Shown here piece by piece: positions 33,579 through 42,509 of a stretch of 64,000 nt of DNA. Within the stretch, counting starts at the first letter, position 1. Every line of letters begins with the position of its first letter. The position numbers and the translations under genes were made by a program. This DNA comes from Piscibacillus sp052246295 (GTDB lineage Bacteria; Bacillota; Bacilli; Bacillales; Alkalibacillaceae). The DNA is taken from NCBI GenBank assembly GCA_052246295.1, contig JBQQCO010000005.1, one strand, 5' to 3'. The notes below the pieces were generated by a model. The model saw nothing but the letters and a program-made list of their open reading frames with translations, made no database searches and was not told the origin of the DNA.

Positions 33579-35055
33579 ATAAGATGATGGCGATTAAGCC
33601 ACCGTTACCTTCATTTATAATTCTTTCTAATGTCTCTTTTAATTTATATCTTGCATGCTCTGGCATTAACGTTAGCTTAGCGTGAATACCTTCCCTCACA
33701 ATTGAGCTTAATGAGCGTCCAAAGATATCAGACTTCCAAATTGATAATGGATCTTCCTCAAAGTCTTGCATTAAATATCTGACTAGTTCTTCACTTTGTT
33801 TTTCAGTACCAATGATTGGAGCAAACTCTGATTCCACATCCACTTGAATCATATGAATCGATGGAGCGACTGCTTTTAATCTAACTCCAAAACGAGGTCC
33901 TTGTCGAATAATTTCAGGTTCTTCTAGACGCATATCTTCTAATGCTGGTGTTGCAATTCCATATCCAGTTTGTTTAACCATCTGTAGTGCATCTGATACT
34001 TGATCATACTCTCTCTTAGCATCAGCATAATCTTGAAGCAGTTCAAGCAGATGATCTTTTCCTCTAATCTCTACGCCAACAATCTCTTTTAATACTTGAT
34101 CATATAACTCATCTGATGCGTGTAGGTCAATTTCTGCTACACCTTCACCCATTTCCATACCAGAAAGATTAGCATCTGTGATGAAATCATAATCATAGAA
34201 ATCTCCAACAACACGATCAACATCACGTAGTCTCTTGATGTTTTGAACTGTTTCTTGGATAGCACCTTGGAATTGTTTTCTTAACCAATGATCCTCTTTT
34301 AAAGCCATTACCCAACTAGGTAGGTTAACATTGACTTCAAGTACTGGAAACTCATATAGCGCTTCTCTTAAAATATTGTAGATGTCTTCCTCACGTAAAT
34401 TCTCAACTGAAACTGGAAGTACTGGAATGTCATATTCTTCAGCCAGCTCATTTCTTAATTCCATTGTTTCAAGCTCATGAGGTCGGCTTGAGTTAAGGAC
34501 CATAATAAATGGTTTACCAACTTCTTTTAACTCTTCTACAACTTTTCGTTCTGCTTCAACGTAATCTTCTCGAGGTATTTCACCAAATGAACCATCTGTA
34601 GCAACTACAATACCAACTGTTGAATGCTCTTGAATAACTTTTCTGGTTCCAATTTCAGCTGCGTCATGAAAAGGAATTGCTTCTTCATACCAAGGTGTAT
34701 GAATCATTCGTGGTCCATTCTCATCTTCAAAACCCTTTGCGCTCTCTACAGTGTAACCGACGCAATCAACCATGCGAACTTTTACGTCTAATCCCTCATC
34801 TACTGAAATCTCTACGGCTTGATTCGGGATAAACTTAGGTTCAGTCGTCATGATCGTGCGACCAGCAGCACTTTGTGGTAATTCATCTTTTGCTCGCTCT
34901 CTTTCCTCTTCACTTGCGATGTTCGGAATAACTACTAAATCCATAAACTTCTTAATAAATGTTGACTTACCTGTTCGGACTGCACCTACAACTCCAAGGT
35001 AGATATCACCGTTCGTCCGTTTCGATATGTCATGAAACACGTTAAAATTTTCCAT
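33577..35055 (-). CDS. spoIVA: Stage IV sporulation protein A (spore coat ATPase)
   Basis: 492 aa cytoskeletal ATPase that polymerises on the forespore outer membrane and forms the coat basement layer. Walker A GAVRTGKST (24-32); MVDCVGY is the Walker B region; the C-terminus NGGLIAIIL is the conserved localisation end. The ATG at 35055, after GGAGGG, gives exactly the B. subtilis length; a frame to 35088 is rejected. A sigma-E type promoter lies 54 nt upstream. Mother-cell expression is inferred. Confidence 0.97.
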   Translation of the reverse strand: MENFNVFHDISKRTNGDIYLGVVGAVRTGKSTFIKKFMDLVVIPNIASEEERERAKDELPQSAAGRTIMTTEPKFIPNQAVEISVDEGLDVKVRMVDCVGYTVESAKGFEDENGPRMIHTPWYEEAIPFHDAAEIGTRKVIQEHSTVGIVVATDGSFGEIPREDYVEAERKVVEELKEVGKPFIMVLNSSRPHELETMELRNELAEEYDIPVLPVSVENLREEDIYNILREALYEFPVLEVNVNLPSWVMALKEDHWLRKQFQGAIQETVQNIKRLRDVDRVVGDFYDYDFITDANLSGMEMGEGVAEIDLHASDELYDQVLKEIVGVEIRGKDHLLELLQDYADAKREYDQVSDALQMVKQTGYGIATPALEDMRLEEPEIIRQGPRFGVRLKAVAPSIHMIQVDVESEFAPIIGTEKQSEELVRYLMQDFEEDPLSIWKSDIFGRSLSSIVREGIHAKLTLMPEHARYKLKETLERIINEGNGGLIAIIL

Positions 35056-35108
35056 TATATCCCTCCGACCCTGTACAATATCGTACACCTATTATTCGAT
35101 GCAATATT

Positions 35109-35138
35109 AATTTATGATGTTGTCCTACTCAAATATGA
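35109..35138 (-). promoter_or_regulatory. Sigma-E type promoter of spoIVA
   Basis: Minus strand TCATATT, 15-nt spacer, CATAAATT, close to the sigma-E consensus (KMATATT, 14-15 nt, CATACAHT). spoIVA is a known sigma-E gene. Confidence 0.65.
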
Positions 35139-35156
35139 CTTAATTCTAAAAAAAAT

Positions 35157-35188
35157 AGAGATTCTAATAAAATTTAAATAGAATCTCT
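35157..35188 (-). terminator. Terminator after the yphF-like gene
   Basis: agagattcta / tagaatctct, 10-bp stem, followed on the minus strand by ATTTTTTTT. It insulates spoIVA. Confidence 0.9.
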
Positions 35189-35197
35189 ACAATAAGC

Positions 35198-35926
35198 TTA
35201 TTCATTTGTTTCATTATTATATTCTTTAAATATAATTTCTCCGTCTTCTAATATCATTGGTGGCGAATATGTTGGGACAATTGGATATTCGTCAATTAAA
35301 AGATCCCGTAGATCACCATCATATTTTTCAATTCCTTTTTCATCTAACAGTTTATACACATCAGGTCTATAGTCTACTAATGGTTGGCCATCAACACTAA
35401 TTATGATTTCTAGTTCTTCTCTTGTGTAAGGGCTTCTAACCGTTAATGGTTCTCGACTACTTAAAGCTTCATGGTCAAGTTTAAAATAATTTTTAAATAA
35501 CATCTCACCATATGGTGGATATAAGCTTTCATTACGATAAAGATTAATTTCATAGTTTACAGAACGCAATTCTTGATTAACACGTACATCAGAGACTTTA
35601 ACAGTCGTTTCATCTTCAGGGTCTAAGATTACATAAGAATAAGCTCCCCCACGTTCATATGAGTTTGCAGGTGGTTGTCCCATAATATTTGCTTCTTTTA
35701 ATTTACTAAAATCAACAGGATATTTAATAAATAATGGTGTGTCTTGATCTCTGTTTTTAATTGGTAGGAGACCATTATTTTGATCCCTATATTGATGCAC
35801 TGCTTGCTGTACTTCTTGTAGTTGCTCATCATTAGTCGGTGTTTGTTCTTCCCTTTGACTATCAGGGTATAAACAAGCCGATAATATTAACGTCATTAAG
35901 ATGATTGTTATTAATTTCAACTTCAT
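35198..35926 (-). CDS. yphF: YphF-like lipoprotein
   Basis: 242 aa. A signal peptide ends in the lipobox LSAC (C18), so the mature protein should be lipid-anchored on the outer face of the membrane. The body includes VQQAVHQYRDQNNGLLPI, an N-terminal helix and an alpha/beta domain with no motif I can place. Position between spoIVA and yphE/gpsA matches B. subtilis yphF, whose function is unknown. Start with TAGGTGG. Confidence 0.75.
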   Translation of the reverse strand: MKLKLITIILMTLILSACLYPDSQREEQTPTNDEQLQEVQQAVHQYRDQNNGLLPIKNRDQDTPLFIKYPVDFSKLKEANIMGQPPANSYERGGAYSYVILDPEDETTVKVSDVRVNQELRSVNYEINLYRNESLYPPYGEMLFKNYFKLDHEALSSREPLTVRSPYTREELEIIISVDGQPLVDYRPDVYKLLDEKGIEKYDGDLRDLLIDEYPIVPTYSPPMILEDGEIIFKEYNNETNE

Positions 35927-35937
35927 TTTAATACCAC

Positions 35938-36138
35938 CTATTCTGGAGTTGGTCCGCTAAAGACAATAAAGAATATGATTAAACTACCGACAATTAGTAG
36001 AGAATAAGCTAATATACTTATAATAACTCTAAAAAATCCATATAATTTATGTCTAGCAAGTAATATTAATACAGCTGATAAAACTAATGCACCCATTCCA
36101 CCAAAAGATATGTACATTCTCATCATTGGATCGATCAT
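35938..36138 (-). CDS. yphE: YphE-like small membrane protein (DUF2768)
   Basis: 66 aa with two hydrophobic helices (about 10-28 and 38-60) joined by the basic loop ARHKLYGFFRV. MIDPMMRMYISFGGMG start resembles the DUF2768 family, which includes B. subtilis YphE. Function unknown. It is 11 nt upstream of the yphF-like gene, so probably in one operon. Confidence 0.75.
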   Translation of the reverse strand: MIDPMMRMYISFGGMGALVLSAVLILLARHKLYGFFRVIISILAYSLLIVGSLIIFFIVFSGPTPE

Positions 36139-36250
36139 CTATATCAAGCCCTTTCTCTATTTCTCTAGATGGTATTATAGCACATCTAATAGAGTAATTT
36201 AGAATAAAAACTTGTAAATCATGTTAACATTCAACAGATTCAAACAAAAT

Positions 36251-36284
36251 AATAAGAGGTGCATGGGGCTCTGCACCTCTTATT
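36251..36284 (-). terminator. Terminator of the spoVIF-like gene
   Basis: aataagaggtgca / tgcacctcttatt, 13-bp perfect stem with an 8-nt loop, in the 36139-36382 gap. I see nothing else in that gap. Confidence 0.88.
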
Positions 36285-36382
36285 TATAGACTAAATTCCT
36301 CACAAAAGTAGCTCATATTGACTGTTGCATAATATAGTATGACTCATAGTGCATCCCGAAACTTCGCTTGCCCATTCTTACC

Positions 36383-36646
36383 CTATTTTTTGAATAGCTG
36401 CTGCAAAGTTTGTTGGTCTAATTGATGACCCTTTTCAGTAATCATCTTCACAATTCTGTCTTCTTTTTGTTTGCTTAATGGCTTATTTGCCATCATTGCC
36501 AGTTGTCTAACCAAATTACGAACGGTTCTTTCATCTTTGAAGTTCGCATTTTGAACAGACTTTGCAACATTCATAACTTCATTAGGGTTAATATTTGCTT
36601 TCTTTTTTAAATGGTCAAAAATGTTTTGTTGGAAATCTTGAGACAT
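36383..36646 (-). CDS. Stage VI sporulation protein F-like protein
   Basis: 87 aa, helical, no membrane segment. NIFDHLKKKANINPNEVMNVAKSV and ANFKDERTVRNLVRQLAMMANKP...KEDRIVKMI follow the SpoVIF (YjcC) pattern, a coat-assembly factor made late in the mother cell. In B. subtilis spoVIF is elsewhere; here the gene is between yphE and gpsA, so it may be the orthologue moved or a paralogue. Start with GGGAGGAG. A candidate sigma-K promoter lies just upstream. Confidence 0.8.
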   Translation of the reverse strand: MSQDFQQNIFDHLKKKANINPNEVMNVAKSVQNANFKDERTVRNLVRQLAMMANKPLSKQKEDRIVKMITEKGHQLDQQTLQQLFKK

Positions 36647-36677
36647 ATTCGGCTCCTCCCTGAGTTTGCATTCGTAA

Positions 36678-36704
36678 TACTATATGCAAAACAAGGAGGG
36701 CTGT
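36678..36704 (-). promoter_or_regulatory. Possible sigma-K promoter for the spoVIF-like gene
   Basis: Minus strand AC, 16-nt spacer, CATATAGTA, which fits CATANNNTA. The start codon is about 30 nt downstream. Confidence 0.4.
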
Positions 36705-36726
36705 TGTGTGTGTTTAGCGTCTAATT

Positions 36727-37749
36727 TTATAAAAATGATGCTAAATCTTCTAATTCTTTAGTTTTACTACGATTCATTAAATTGTCTACAACTTGCTTAG
36801 GGTCTTTTTCATCAAACAATAACTCATAAAGACCTTCAGTTATAGGCATAGGGATTTCTAATTTCTGAGCTAATTGATAAGCTGCTTTGGTAGTTCTAAC
36901 ACCTTCTACAACCATCCCCATTTGATCTAACACATCTTGCAGAACGTAACCCTTACCAAGCATGTTACCTGCACGCCAATTTCGACTGTGTTGACTTGTG
37001 CACGTGACAATTAAATCCCCTACACCTGTAAGCCCTGCGAATGTAAGAGGATTAGCATCTAATTTTGATCCTAAACGTGCAATCTCAGCTAAACCACGAG
37101 TAATAAGTGCAGCCTTTGCATTATCACCATAACCTAAACCATCTGAGATTCCTGCTCCAAGAGCGATAATGTTTTTTAGTGCTCCACCAATTTCAACACC
37201 TACGACATCATCATTCGTATAAACTCTAAAGTTTTCATTCATAAATAAATCTTGTGCAATCTCAGCCGAGTTCATGTTATAAGAAGAAACTGTTACAGTA
37301 GTAGGCTGTTTTAAAGCTACTTCTTCTGCATGGCTTGGTCCAGATAAAACAACTAGTCGATCTTGTACATTGTCACCAAGTTCATCAACAATCATTTCGG
37401 AAATTCGTTTATGTGTTTCAGGCTCAATTCCTTTTGATGCGTGAATAATCGTTTGATCATTCGTACTAAAAGGTCTTAATTGTCTACAAACTTCTCTTAT
37501 TGCTTTAGTAGGAACGACTAATAAAATTGCTTTTGCACCATCAACGGCATCTTTCATATCCGCATCGGCAACAAGGTTAGAAGGGAGTTCGACGTCAGGT
37601 AAATACTTAGAATTCACATGATGCGTATTTATTTCATCAACTTGTTCTTGTCTATGTGACCAAACTCTAACATCATGGCCATTATGTGCTAACACCAAGG
37701 CTAAAGCTGTTCCCCAACTTCCAGCGCCTATTACTGCAATTTGTCCCAT
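36727..37749 (-). CDS. gpsA: Glycerol-3-phosphate dehydrogenase [NAD(P)+]
   Basis: 340 aa, makes sn-glycerol-3-phosphate from DHAP for phospholipids. NAD(P) site IAVIGAGSWGTALALVL, LLVVPTKAIR, HASKGIE, the catalytic Lys in GGALKNIIALGAGISDGLG, and FAGLTGVGDLIVTCTS. Start with GAGGTG. It follows der by about 17 nt and sits near plsC, the next user of its product. Confidence 0.97.
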   Translation of the reverse strand: MGQIAVIGAGSWGTALALVLAHNGHDVRVWSHRQEQVDEINTHHVNSKYLPDVELPSNLVADADMKDAVDGAKAILLVVPTKAIREVCRQLRPFSTNDQTIIHASKGIEPETHKRISEMIVDELGDNVQDRLVVLSGPSHAEEVALKQPTTVTVSSYNMNSAEIAQDLFMNENFRVYTNDDVVGVEIGGALKNIIALGAGISDGLGYGDNAKAALITRGLAEIARLGSKLDANPLTFAGLTGVGDLIVTCTSQHSRNWRAGNMLGKGYVLQDVLDQMGMVVEGVRTTKAAYQLAQKLEIPMPITEGLYELLFDEKDPKQVVDNLMNRSKTKELEDLASFL

Positions 37750-37765
37750 TTAACCATTCACCTCT

Positions 37766-39076
37766 TTATTTTCTTTGTCTAGCATAAATTTTAATTGGTG
37801 TTCCAACAAAACCAAACGCGTCACGAATTCTATTTTCTAAGAAACGTTCATACGTGAAGTGCATTAAATCAGGATCATTAACAAAAACAACAAATGTTGG
37901 TGGCTTTGTGGAAACTTGTGTCGTATATAAAATCTTTAGCTTCTGTCCTTTAATTGAAGGTGCAGGGTTCATAGCCAGTGCATCTTCAATGACTTCATTT
38001 AATAAATTTGTTCTAACTCGTTTAGAGTGATTTTCACTAACTTCGACTACCATCGGTAATAGTGTATGAATGCGTTTTGTCGTTAAGGCTGAAAGGAAAA
38101 CGATCGGTGCATAAGATAAAAATTGGAACTGTTGACGGATGTCATCTTCAAATTTCTTCATCGTGTCTTGTTCTTTATCAACAACGTCCCATTTGTTAAC
38201 TACAATAATAATTCCTTTACCAGCATCATGCGCATAACCAGCAATTTTCTTATCTTGTTCAATTATACCAGTATCAGCATCAATAACGACTAATACTACA
38301 TCACTTCTCTCAATTGCTTTCAACGCACGTAGAACACTATATTTCTCAGTGGATTCATATACTTTGCCACGTTTTCTCATACCGGCAGTATCAATAATCT
38401 TAAAGTCTCTCTCATCTTTTTGGAACTCAGTATCAACCGCATCCTTAGTAGTGCCTGCAATATTACTGACAATAACGCGTTCTTCTCCCAAGATGGCATT
38501 AACAAGTGAAGACTTTCCTACGTTTGGTCTTCCGATTAGGGAAAAATTAATTCTGTCGTCATCTTCCTCTTCACCATCTTCTTCTGGGAAGTGTTTAATC
38601 ACTTCATCTAGCAAGTCACCTAACCCTAATCCATGAGTCCCTGAGATTGGATAAGGCTGTCCAAAACCTAGAGAGTAAAATTCGTATAAAAGGTCTTGCA
38701 TTTCATAGTTGTCAATCTTATTAACACCTAAGACCACTGGTTTATTAGATTTATATAAAATTTTAGCTACTTCTTCATCTGCTGCTGTAATTCCTTCTCT
38801 ACCATTCACTAAGAAGATAATCACGTCTGCTTCTTCAATCGCAATTTGTGCTTGTTCGCGCACTTGAACAATTAGTGGTTCGTCACTGATATCAATGCCA
38901 CCTGTGTCGATGATATTGAATGTTGAATGCAGCCATTCGGCTTCAGAATAAATTCGATCTCTTGTTACTCCTGGTGTATCTTCAACAATCGAGATACGTT
39001 CACCAACTAAACGATTAAATATAGTTGATTTACCAACATTGGGTCTACCTACAATCGCTACAACCGATTTTTTCAT
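37766..39076 (-). CDS. der: Ribosome biogenesis GTPase Der (EngA)
   Basis: 436 aa essential protein for 50S maturation. Two tandem G domains: first GRPNVGKSTIFN near residue 9, DTGG and NKID; second GRPNVGKSSLVN near residue 182, DTAGMRKRG and NKWD. A KH-like C-terminal domain (about 355-436) ends with FGFVGTPIKIYARQRK. The start has AAGGATG upstream. Separated from rpsA by a terminator. Confidence 0.97.
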   Translation of the reverse strand: MKKSVVAIVGRPNVGKSTIFNRLVGERISIVEDTPGVTRDRIYSEAEWLHSTFNIIDTGGIDISDEPLIVQVREQAQIAIEEADVIIFLVNGREGITAADEEVAKILYKSNKPVVLGVNKIDNYEMQDLLYEFYSLGFGQPYPISGTHGLGLGDLLDEVIKHFPEEDGEEEDDDRINFSLIGRPNVGKSSLVNAILGEERVIVSNIAGTTKDAVDTEFQKDERDFKIIDTAGMRKRGKVYESTEKYSVLRALKAIERSDVVLVVIDADTGIIEQDKKIAGYAHDAGKGIIIVVNKWDVVDKEQDTMKKFEDDIRQQFQFLSYAPIVFLSALTTKRIHTLLPMVVEVSENHSKRVRTNLLNEVIEDALAMNPAPSIKGQKLKILYTTQVSTKPPTFVVFVNDPDLMHFTYERFLENRIRDAFGFVGTPIKIYARQRK

Positions 39077-39122
39077 CTCTACTTCATCCTTTTATGTAAA
39101 CTAATACATGATCTTAACAAAT

Positions 39123-39149
39123 AAAAAAGTGGCATTGCGCCACTTTTTT
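39123..39149 (-). terminator. Terminator downstream of rpsA
   Basis: aaaaaagtggc / gccactttttt, 11-bp perfect stem, 5-nt loop, T run on both strands. The 116 nt between it and the rpsA stop contain no gene I can support. Confidence 0.9.
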
Positions 39150-39265
39150 ATTAAACGGAACTGAGCGGCTCAACTGATAGATTTGATTCATTATTGTTTA
39201 TGCTGTTCCGTAACATATTTAGCTGGTGAGGGCGCTCATAATTTTCCGTTAAGTTTATTATCCGT

Positions 39266-40405
39266 TTACTTTTTTAAGTCTTTAAGGCGGTCTCCAATTA
39301 AGTCACCTAATTGAAAGCCTTGTTCCTCATCTTCTTTTTGATACTTCTTGAGTTCAACATTATCTTGTTCTTCTTGCGCTTCTTTTATGCTTAAAGAAAC
39401 TCTTTTGTTTTTCTCACTTATATCTAAGATTTTAACTTTTACTTTTTGCTCTTCTTTTAATACTTCTTGTGGATTGCCAATGTGCTCTTTAGAGATTTGA
39501 GAAATATGAACAAGACCTTCTACTCCTGGTTTAATTTCTACAAATGCTCCAAAATTAACTAAACGTTTAACTTCACCTTCAACTATGCTTCCAACGCTGA
39601 ATTCCTTTTCAACACCACCCCAAGGACCAGGTTGAGTATCTTTTAATGAAAGTGCAATACGTTCATTATCACGATCTACCGATAAGACTTTAACTTTTAC
39701 AGTTTCACCTTCACTAAGAACATCTTCAGCTTTATCGACATGATCATGTGATAATTGAGAAATGTGAATTAAACCGTCTACACCGCCTAGGTCAACAAAT
39801 GCTCCAAAGTTAGTTAGACGTTGTACAGTACCTTCAACAACCGCGCCAGGTTCTAAAGTACTTAATACTTCTTTCTTTTTAGCATTTTGTTCATCTTCAA
39901 CTACAGCACGATGTGATAAGATAGCCCTTTGTTTAGACTCATCCAGTTCGATTACTTTGACCTCTAAAGTTTGACCTTTATAAGGCTCGAAGTCTTCTAC
40001 ATAATAAGCCTCAACATGAGAAGCTGGCATGAATGCTCTTAAACCGGCATCCATGACTAATCCACCATTTACTACATCAATAACTGTAGCTTCAAATACT
40101 TTATTTGAATCAAATTTTTCTTCAAGGTTTTTCCAAGCTAGCTTTTGGCTCAGCTGCTTACGAGAAAGAACAATTGCTTCATCTTCAAGTTTAGTGACTA
40201 ATAACTGTACTTCTTCACCTTCTGATAAAACTTCATTAGGATGTTCTACATGTAAATGAGATAGTTCAGAAATCGGAATAATTCCATCAAACTTAGATCC
40301 GATATCAACAATTACTTGTTTATCTTCAAGTTTCATTACTTTCCCAGTTACTTCGCTTCCTACTTCTAATGTTTGTTCCATTTGATTTTCATGATTTTCG
40401 CTCAT
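39266..40405 (-). CDS. rpsA: 30S ribosomal protein S1 homologue (YpfD)
   Basis: 379 aa with four S1 RNA-binding repeats: about 12-85, 100-170, 188-260 and 272-345; the last two are the most typical (VQRLTNFGAFVDLGGVDGLIHISQLSHDHV-like, GEVKRLVNFGAFVEI). Firmicute S1 homologues of this length lack the full six repeats of E. coli S1 and are not tightly ribosome-bound. The ATG at 40405 follows AAGGAGG. It follows plsC and cmk, as in B. subtilis. Confidence 0.95.
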   Translation of the reverse strand: MSENHENQMEQTLEVGSEVTGKVMKLEDKQVIVDIGSKFDGIIPISELSHLHVEHPNEVLSEGEEVQLLVTKLEDEAIVLSRKQLSQKLAWKNLEEKFDSNKVFEATVIDVVNGGLVMDAGLRAFMPASHVEAYYVEDFEPYKGQTLEVKVIELDESKQRAILSHRAVVEDEQNAKKKEVLSTLEPGAVVEGTVQRLTNFGAFVDLGGVDGLIHISQLSHDHVDKAEDVLSEGETVKVKVLSVDRDNERIALSLKDTQPGPWGGVEKEFSVGSIVEGEVKRLVNFGAFVEIKPGVEGLVHISQISKEHIGNPQEVLKEEQKVKVKILDISEKNKRVSLSIKEAQEEQDNVELKKYQKEDEEQGFQLGDLIGDRLKDLKK

Positions 40406-40471
40406 ATCTTCTTCCTCCTTAAGCTTTGAAACTACCACTAACTATTGTTAATAATTTCATCTTAACATGAA

Positions 40472-41050
40472 TCATCTATTTTCTTCTAATAATCGCTTAA
40501 TATGATCCATAATTTCATCCGTCACTTCTTGAGCTCCTGGTTTTTCTTTATTCAAGGATTCAAAATTAATGGGTTGTCCATATACAACTTTTAATTTGCT
40601 AAATTTTTTATATGTACCAATTATAGCACAAGGAATAACAGTTGCATCTGAACGCATAGCAAAAAATCCTGCTCCAGCTAGTCCTTTTTTTACTTCTCCA
40701 TTTTTACTGCGAGTTCCTTCAGGAAAAAGTCCTAGTGCATTTCCTTCTTCTAGTAATTTCAAACCATTTCGTAGTGCGTTTCGATCCCTCATGCCTCTTT
40801 TAACTGGAAAAGCTCCTAAATTAGTTAAAAGCTTGCCAAGCCATGGCTTCTCAAACAATTCTTCTTTTGCCATGAAATGAATGTCTCTTGCGCTTGTGAT
40901 TCCCACAACAGGTGGGTCAAAATTTGAAATGTGATTTGAACAAATAATGACTGGCCCATTTTTAGGGATATTTTCTTTACCAATCACTTTAATTTTAAAT
41001 AATAAACGAAAGATTAGACCAACTACTGTTTTGGCGAATTTATAGAACAT
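40472..41050 (-). CDS. plsC: 1-acyl-sn-glycerol-3-phosphate acyltransferase
   Basis: 192 aa membrane-associated acyltransferase making phosphatidic acid. Catalytic HX4D is NHISNFDP; FPVKRG is the second block and LFPEGTRSKNG the third. A short hydrophobic N-terminus could anchor it to the membrane. Lies between cmk (15 nt) and rpsA. Start with AGGGGAG. Confidence 0.93.
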   Translation of the reverse strand: MFYKFAKTVVGLIFRLLFKIKVIGKENIPKNGPVIICSNHISNFDPPVVGITSARDIHFMAKEELFEKPWLGKLLTNLGAFPVKRGMRDRNALRNGLKLLEEGNALGLFPEGTRSKNGEVKKGLAGAGFFAMRSDATVIPCAIIGTYKKFSKLKVVYGQPINFESLNKEKPGAQEVTDEIMDHIKRLLEENR

Positions 41051-41065
41051 CTTTCAAGCTCCCCT

Positions 41066-41725
41066 TTATTTCTTTGAATTTACAAGAGACATAATAGCCT
41101 CTGCTACTTCGTCAATAGATTTACTAGTCGTATCTATCTCAACTGCATCCTCTGCTTTAACTAATGGGGCTACTTCTCGTTTAGAATCAATCTCATCACG
41201 ACGTCTAATTTCTTCTTTAAGTTGTTCTAAGTCCGACTCAAAACCTTTCTCTAAGTTTTCTTTATGTCTTCTTTCAGCACGTTCTTCTACAGATGCTACT
41301 AAGAATACTTTGATTTCTGCGTTTGGTAACACAAAGGTTCCGATATCTCTTCCGTCCATCACAACATTACCATGATCTGCAAGCTCTCTTTGCATGTCTA
41401 CAAGTTTTTCACGAACTTTACCGTATTGTGCTACATAGGAGACATTATTAGTAACATCATGGTTACGAATATCACTTGTAATATTTTTACCATTTAAATA
41501 AACCTCTTGGCCATTGTTAGTATTTTCAAAAGTGATATTTACGTTTTCTGCAAGTTCACCTAATGAATCTTCATCATGAACGTCCGTATTCGTATTTAGC
41601 GCCATCCAGGTTAAAGCACGATACATCGCACCAGTATCTATATAAACATATTCAAGCTTTTTAGCAATCATTTTCGCAACAGTACTTTTACCTGCAGCAG
41701 CAGGTCCATCAATAGCAATACGCAT
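41066..41725 (-). CDS. cmk: Cytidylate kinase
   Basis: 219 aa, phosphorylates CMP and dCMP. Walker A IDGPAAAGKSTVAKM, YIDTGAMYRALTW (CMP site), VMDGRDIGTFVLP and the LID-like RRHKENLEKG and RRDEIDSKR segments. Start with GGAGGAAT. Linked to plsC and rpsA, a widespread order. Confidence 0.97.
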   Translation of the reverse strand: MRIAIDGPAAAGKSTVAKMIAKKLEYVYIDTGAMYRALTWMALNTNTDVHDEDSLGELAENVNITFENTNNGQEVYLNGKNITSDIRNHDVTNNVSYVAQYGKVREKLVDMQRELADHGNVVMDGRDIGTFVLPNAEIKVFLVASVEERAERRHKENLEKGFESDLEQLKEEIRRRDEIDSKREVAPLVKAEDAVEIDTTSKSIDEVAEAIMSLVNSKK

Positions 41726-41751
41726 TATTCTATTCCTCCATAATCTTGATG

Positions 41752-42417
41752 TTAACCATTAATTTTTCGACGTTGTTCAAGTTGTTTTTCAAAACAATAT
41801 TTAATGATCTGATCTCTTTGTTTCTCATTCAATTTTAAAAATTGATATGTAATTTTAGCTGGTTCTTGATTCTTAGCTTCAATTAATCTGATTAATTCTA
41901 CATCAGCAATAAAATAACTGTAATGGTTAGAGTTATATGGCAACACAATCGTTGCTTCCATCACATCTCCAGGTTTATAACCTTTGTGCTTCTCATCATC
42001 AACGACGGCCAGGCCTCCACCACTTATATCAAGAGTTCTTGTTATTAAAGGGGGAAGATCTGAGGACTTTGGTTTTATAGCTACATCCAAAGATACATCT
42101 ACCCTTACATATTCTCTTCTTTGTATTTTTTGCAATTCATATTTAGATGGTTTAAGCATTAATAAAACGGGAATTTTTAACTTCTTTCTCCCTTTGATTT
42201 CAGAAGTGAACTGATAAACGTTACCATCATCTCCAATATATGATACGTTAAACTCGGATCCATCCAATAATAATGTTGTTCGTCCTGTCTGTTCATTCAC
42301 TGGGTAGTCTATACAAAGATAATGTTCAGTAGTTTCGACAATGCGACACTGAAAACGCCCTTCTGACTCGCCATCTTTAAAGGTTTCTATTGTTAGTTTC
42401 ATTCCTACTTTAAACAT
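41752..42417 (-). CDS. motI: PilZ-domain c-di-GMP receptor (MotI/YpfA-like)
   Basis: 221 aa with an N-terminal YcgR_2-type domain (about 1-95) and a C-terminal PilZ domain. The c-di-GMP motif is visible: RREYVR (RxxxR) near residue 103 and DISGGGLAV (D/NxSxxG) about 26 residues later. In B. subtilis YpfA/MotI clamps the flagellar stator MotA when c-di-GMP is high; the same role is inferred. It follows ypeB and precedes cmk, as in B. subtilis. Start with AGGGGAA. Confidence 0.88.
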   Translation of the reverse strand: MFKVGMKLTIETFKDGESEGRFQCRIVETTEHYLCIDYPVNEQTGRTTLLLDGSEFNVSYIGDDGNVYQFTSEIKGRKKLKIPVLLMLKPSKYELQKIQRREYVRVDVSLDVAIKPKSSDLPPLITRTLDISGGGLAVVDDEKHKGYKPGDVMEATIVLPYNSNHYSYFIADVELIRLIEAKNQEPAKITYQFLKLNEKQRDQIIKYCFEKQLEQRRKING

Positions 42418-42469
42418 GGTTATATTCCCCTTCCCCGTTTTCAGATACTATTATTATGGCAAAAAAAAT

Positions 42470-42506
42470 GAAAAAGGAAAAGACTTAAATTGTCTTTCCC
42501 TTTTTC
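42470..42506 (-). terminator. Terminator of sleB-ypeB
   Basis: gaaaaaggaaaagac / gtctttccctttttc, 15-bp stem with one mismatch and 7-nt loop, CATTTTTTTT on the minus-strand side. Confidence 0.88.
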
Positions 42507-42509
42507 AAC

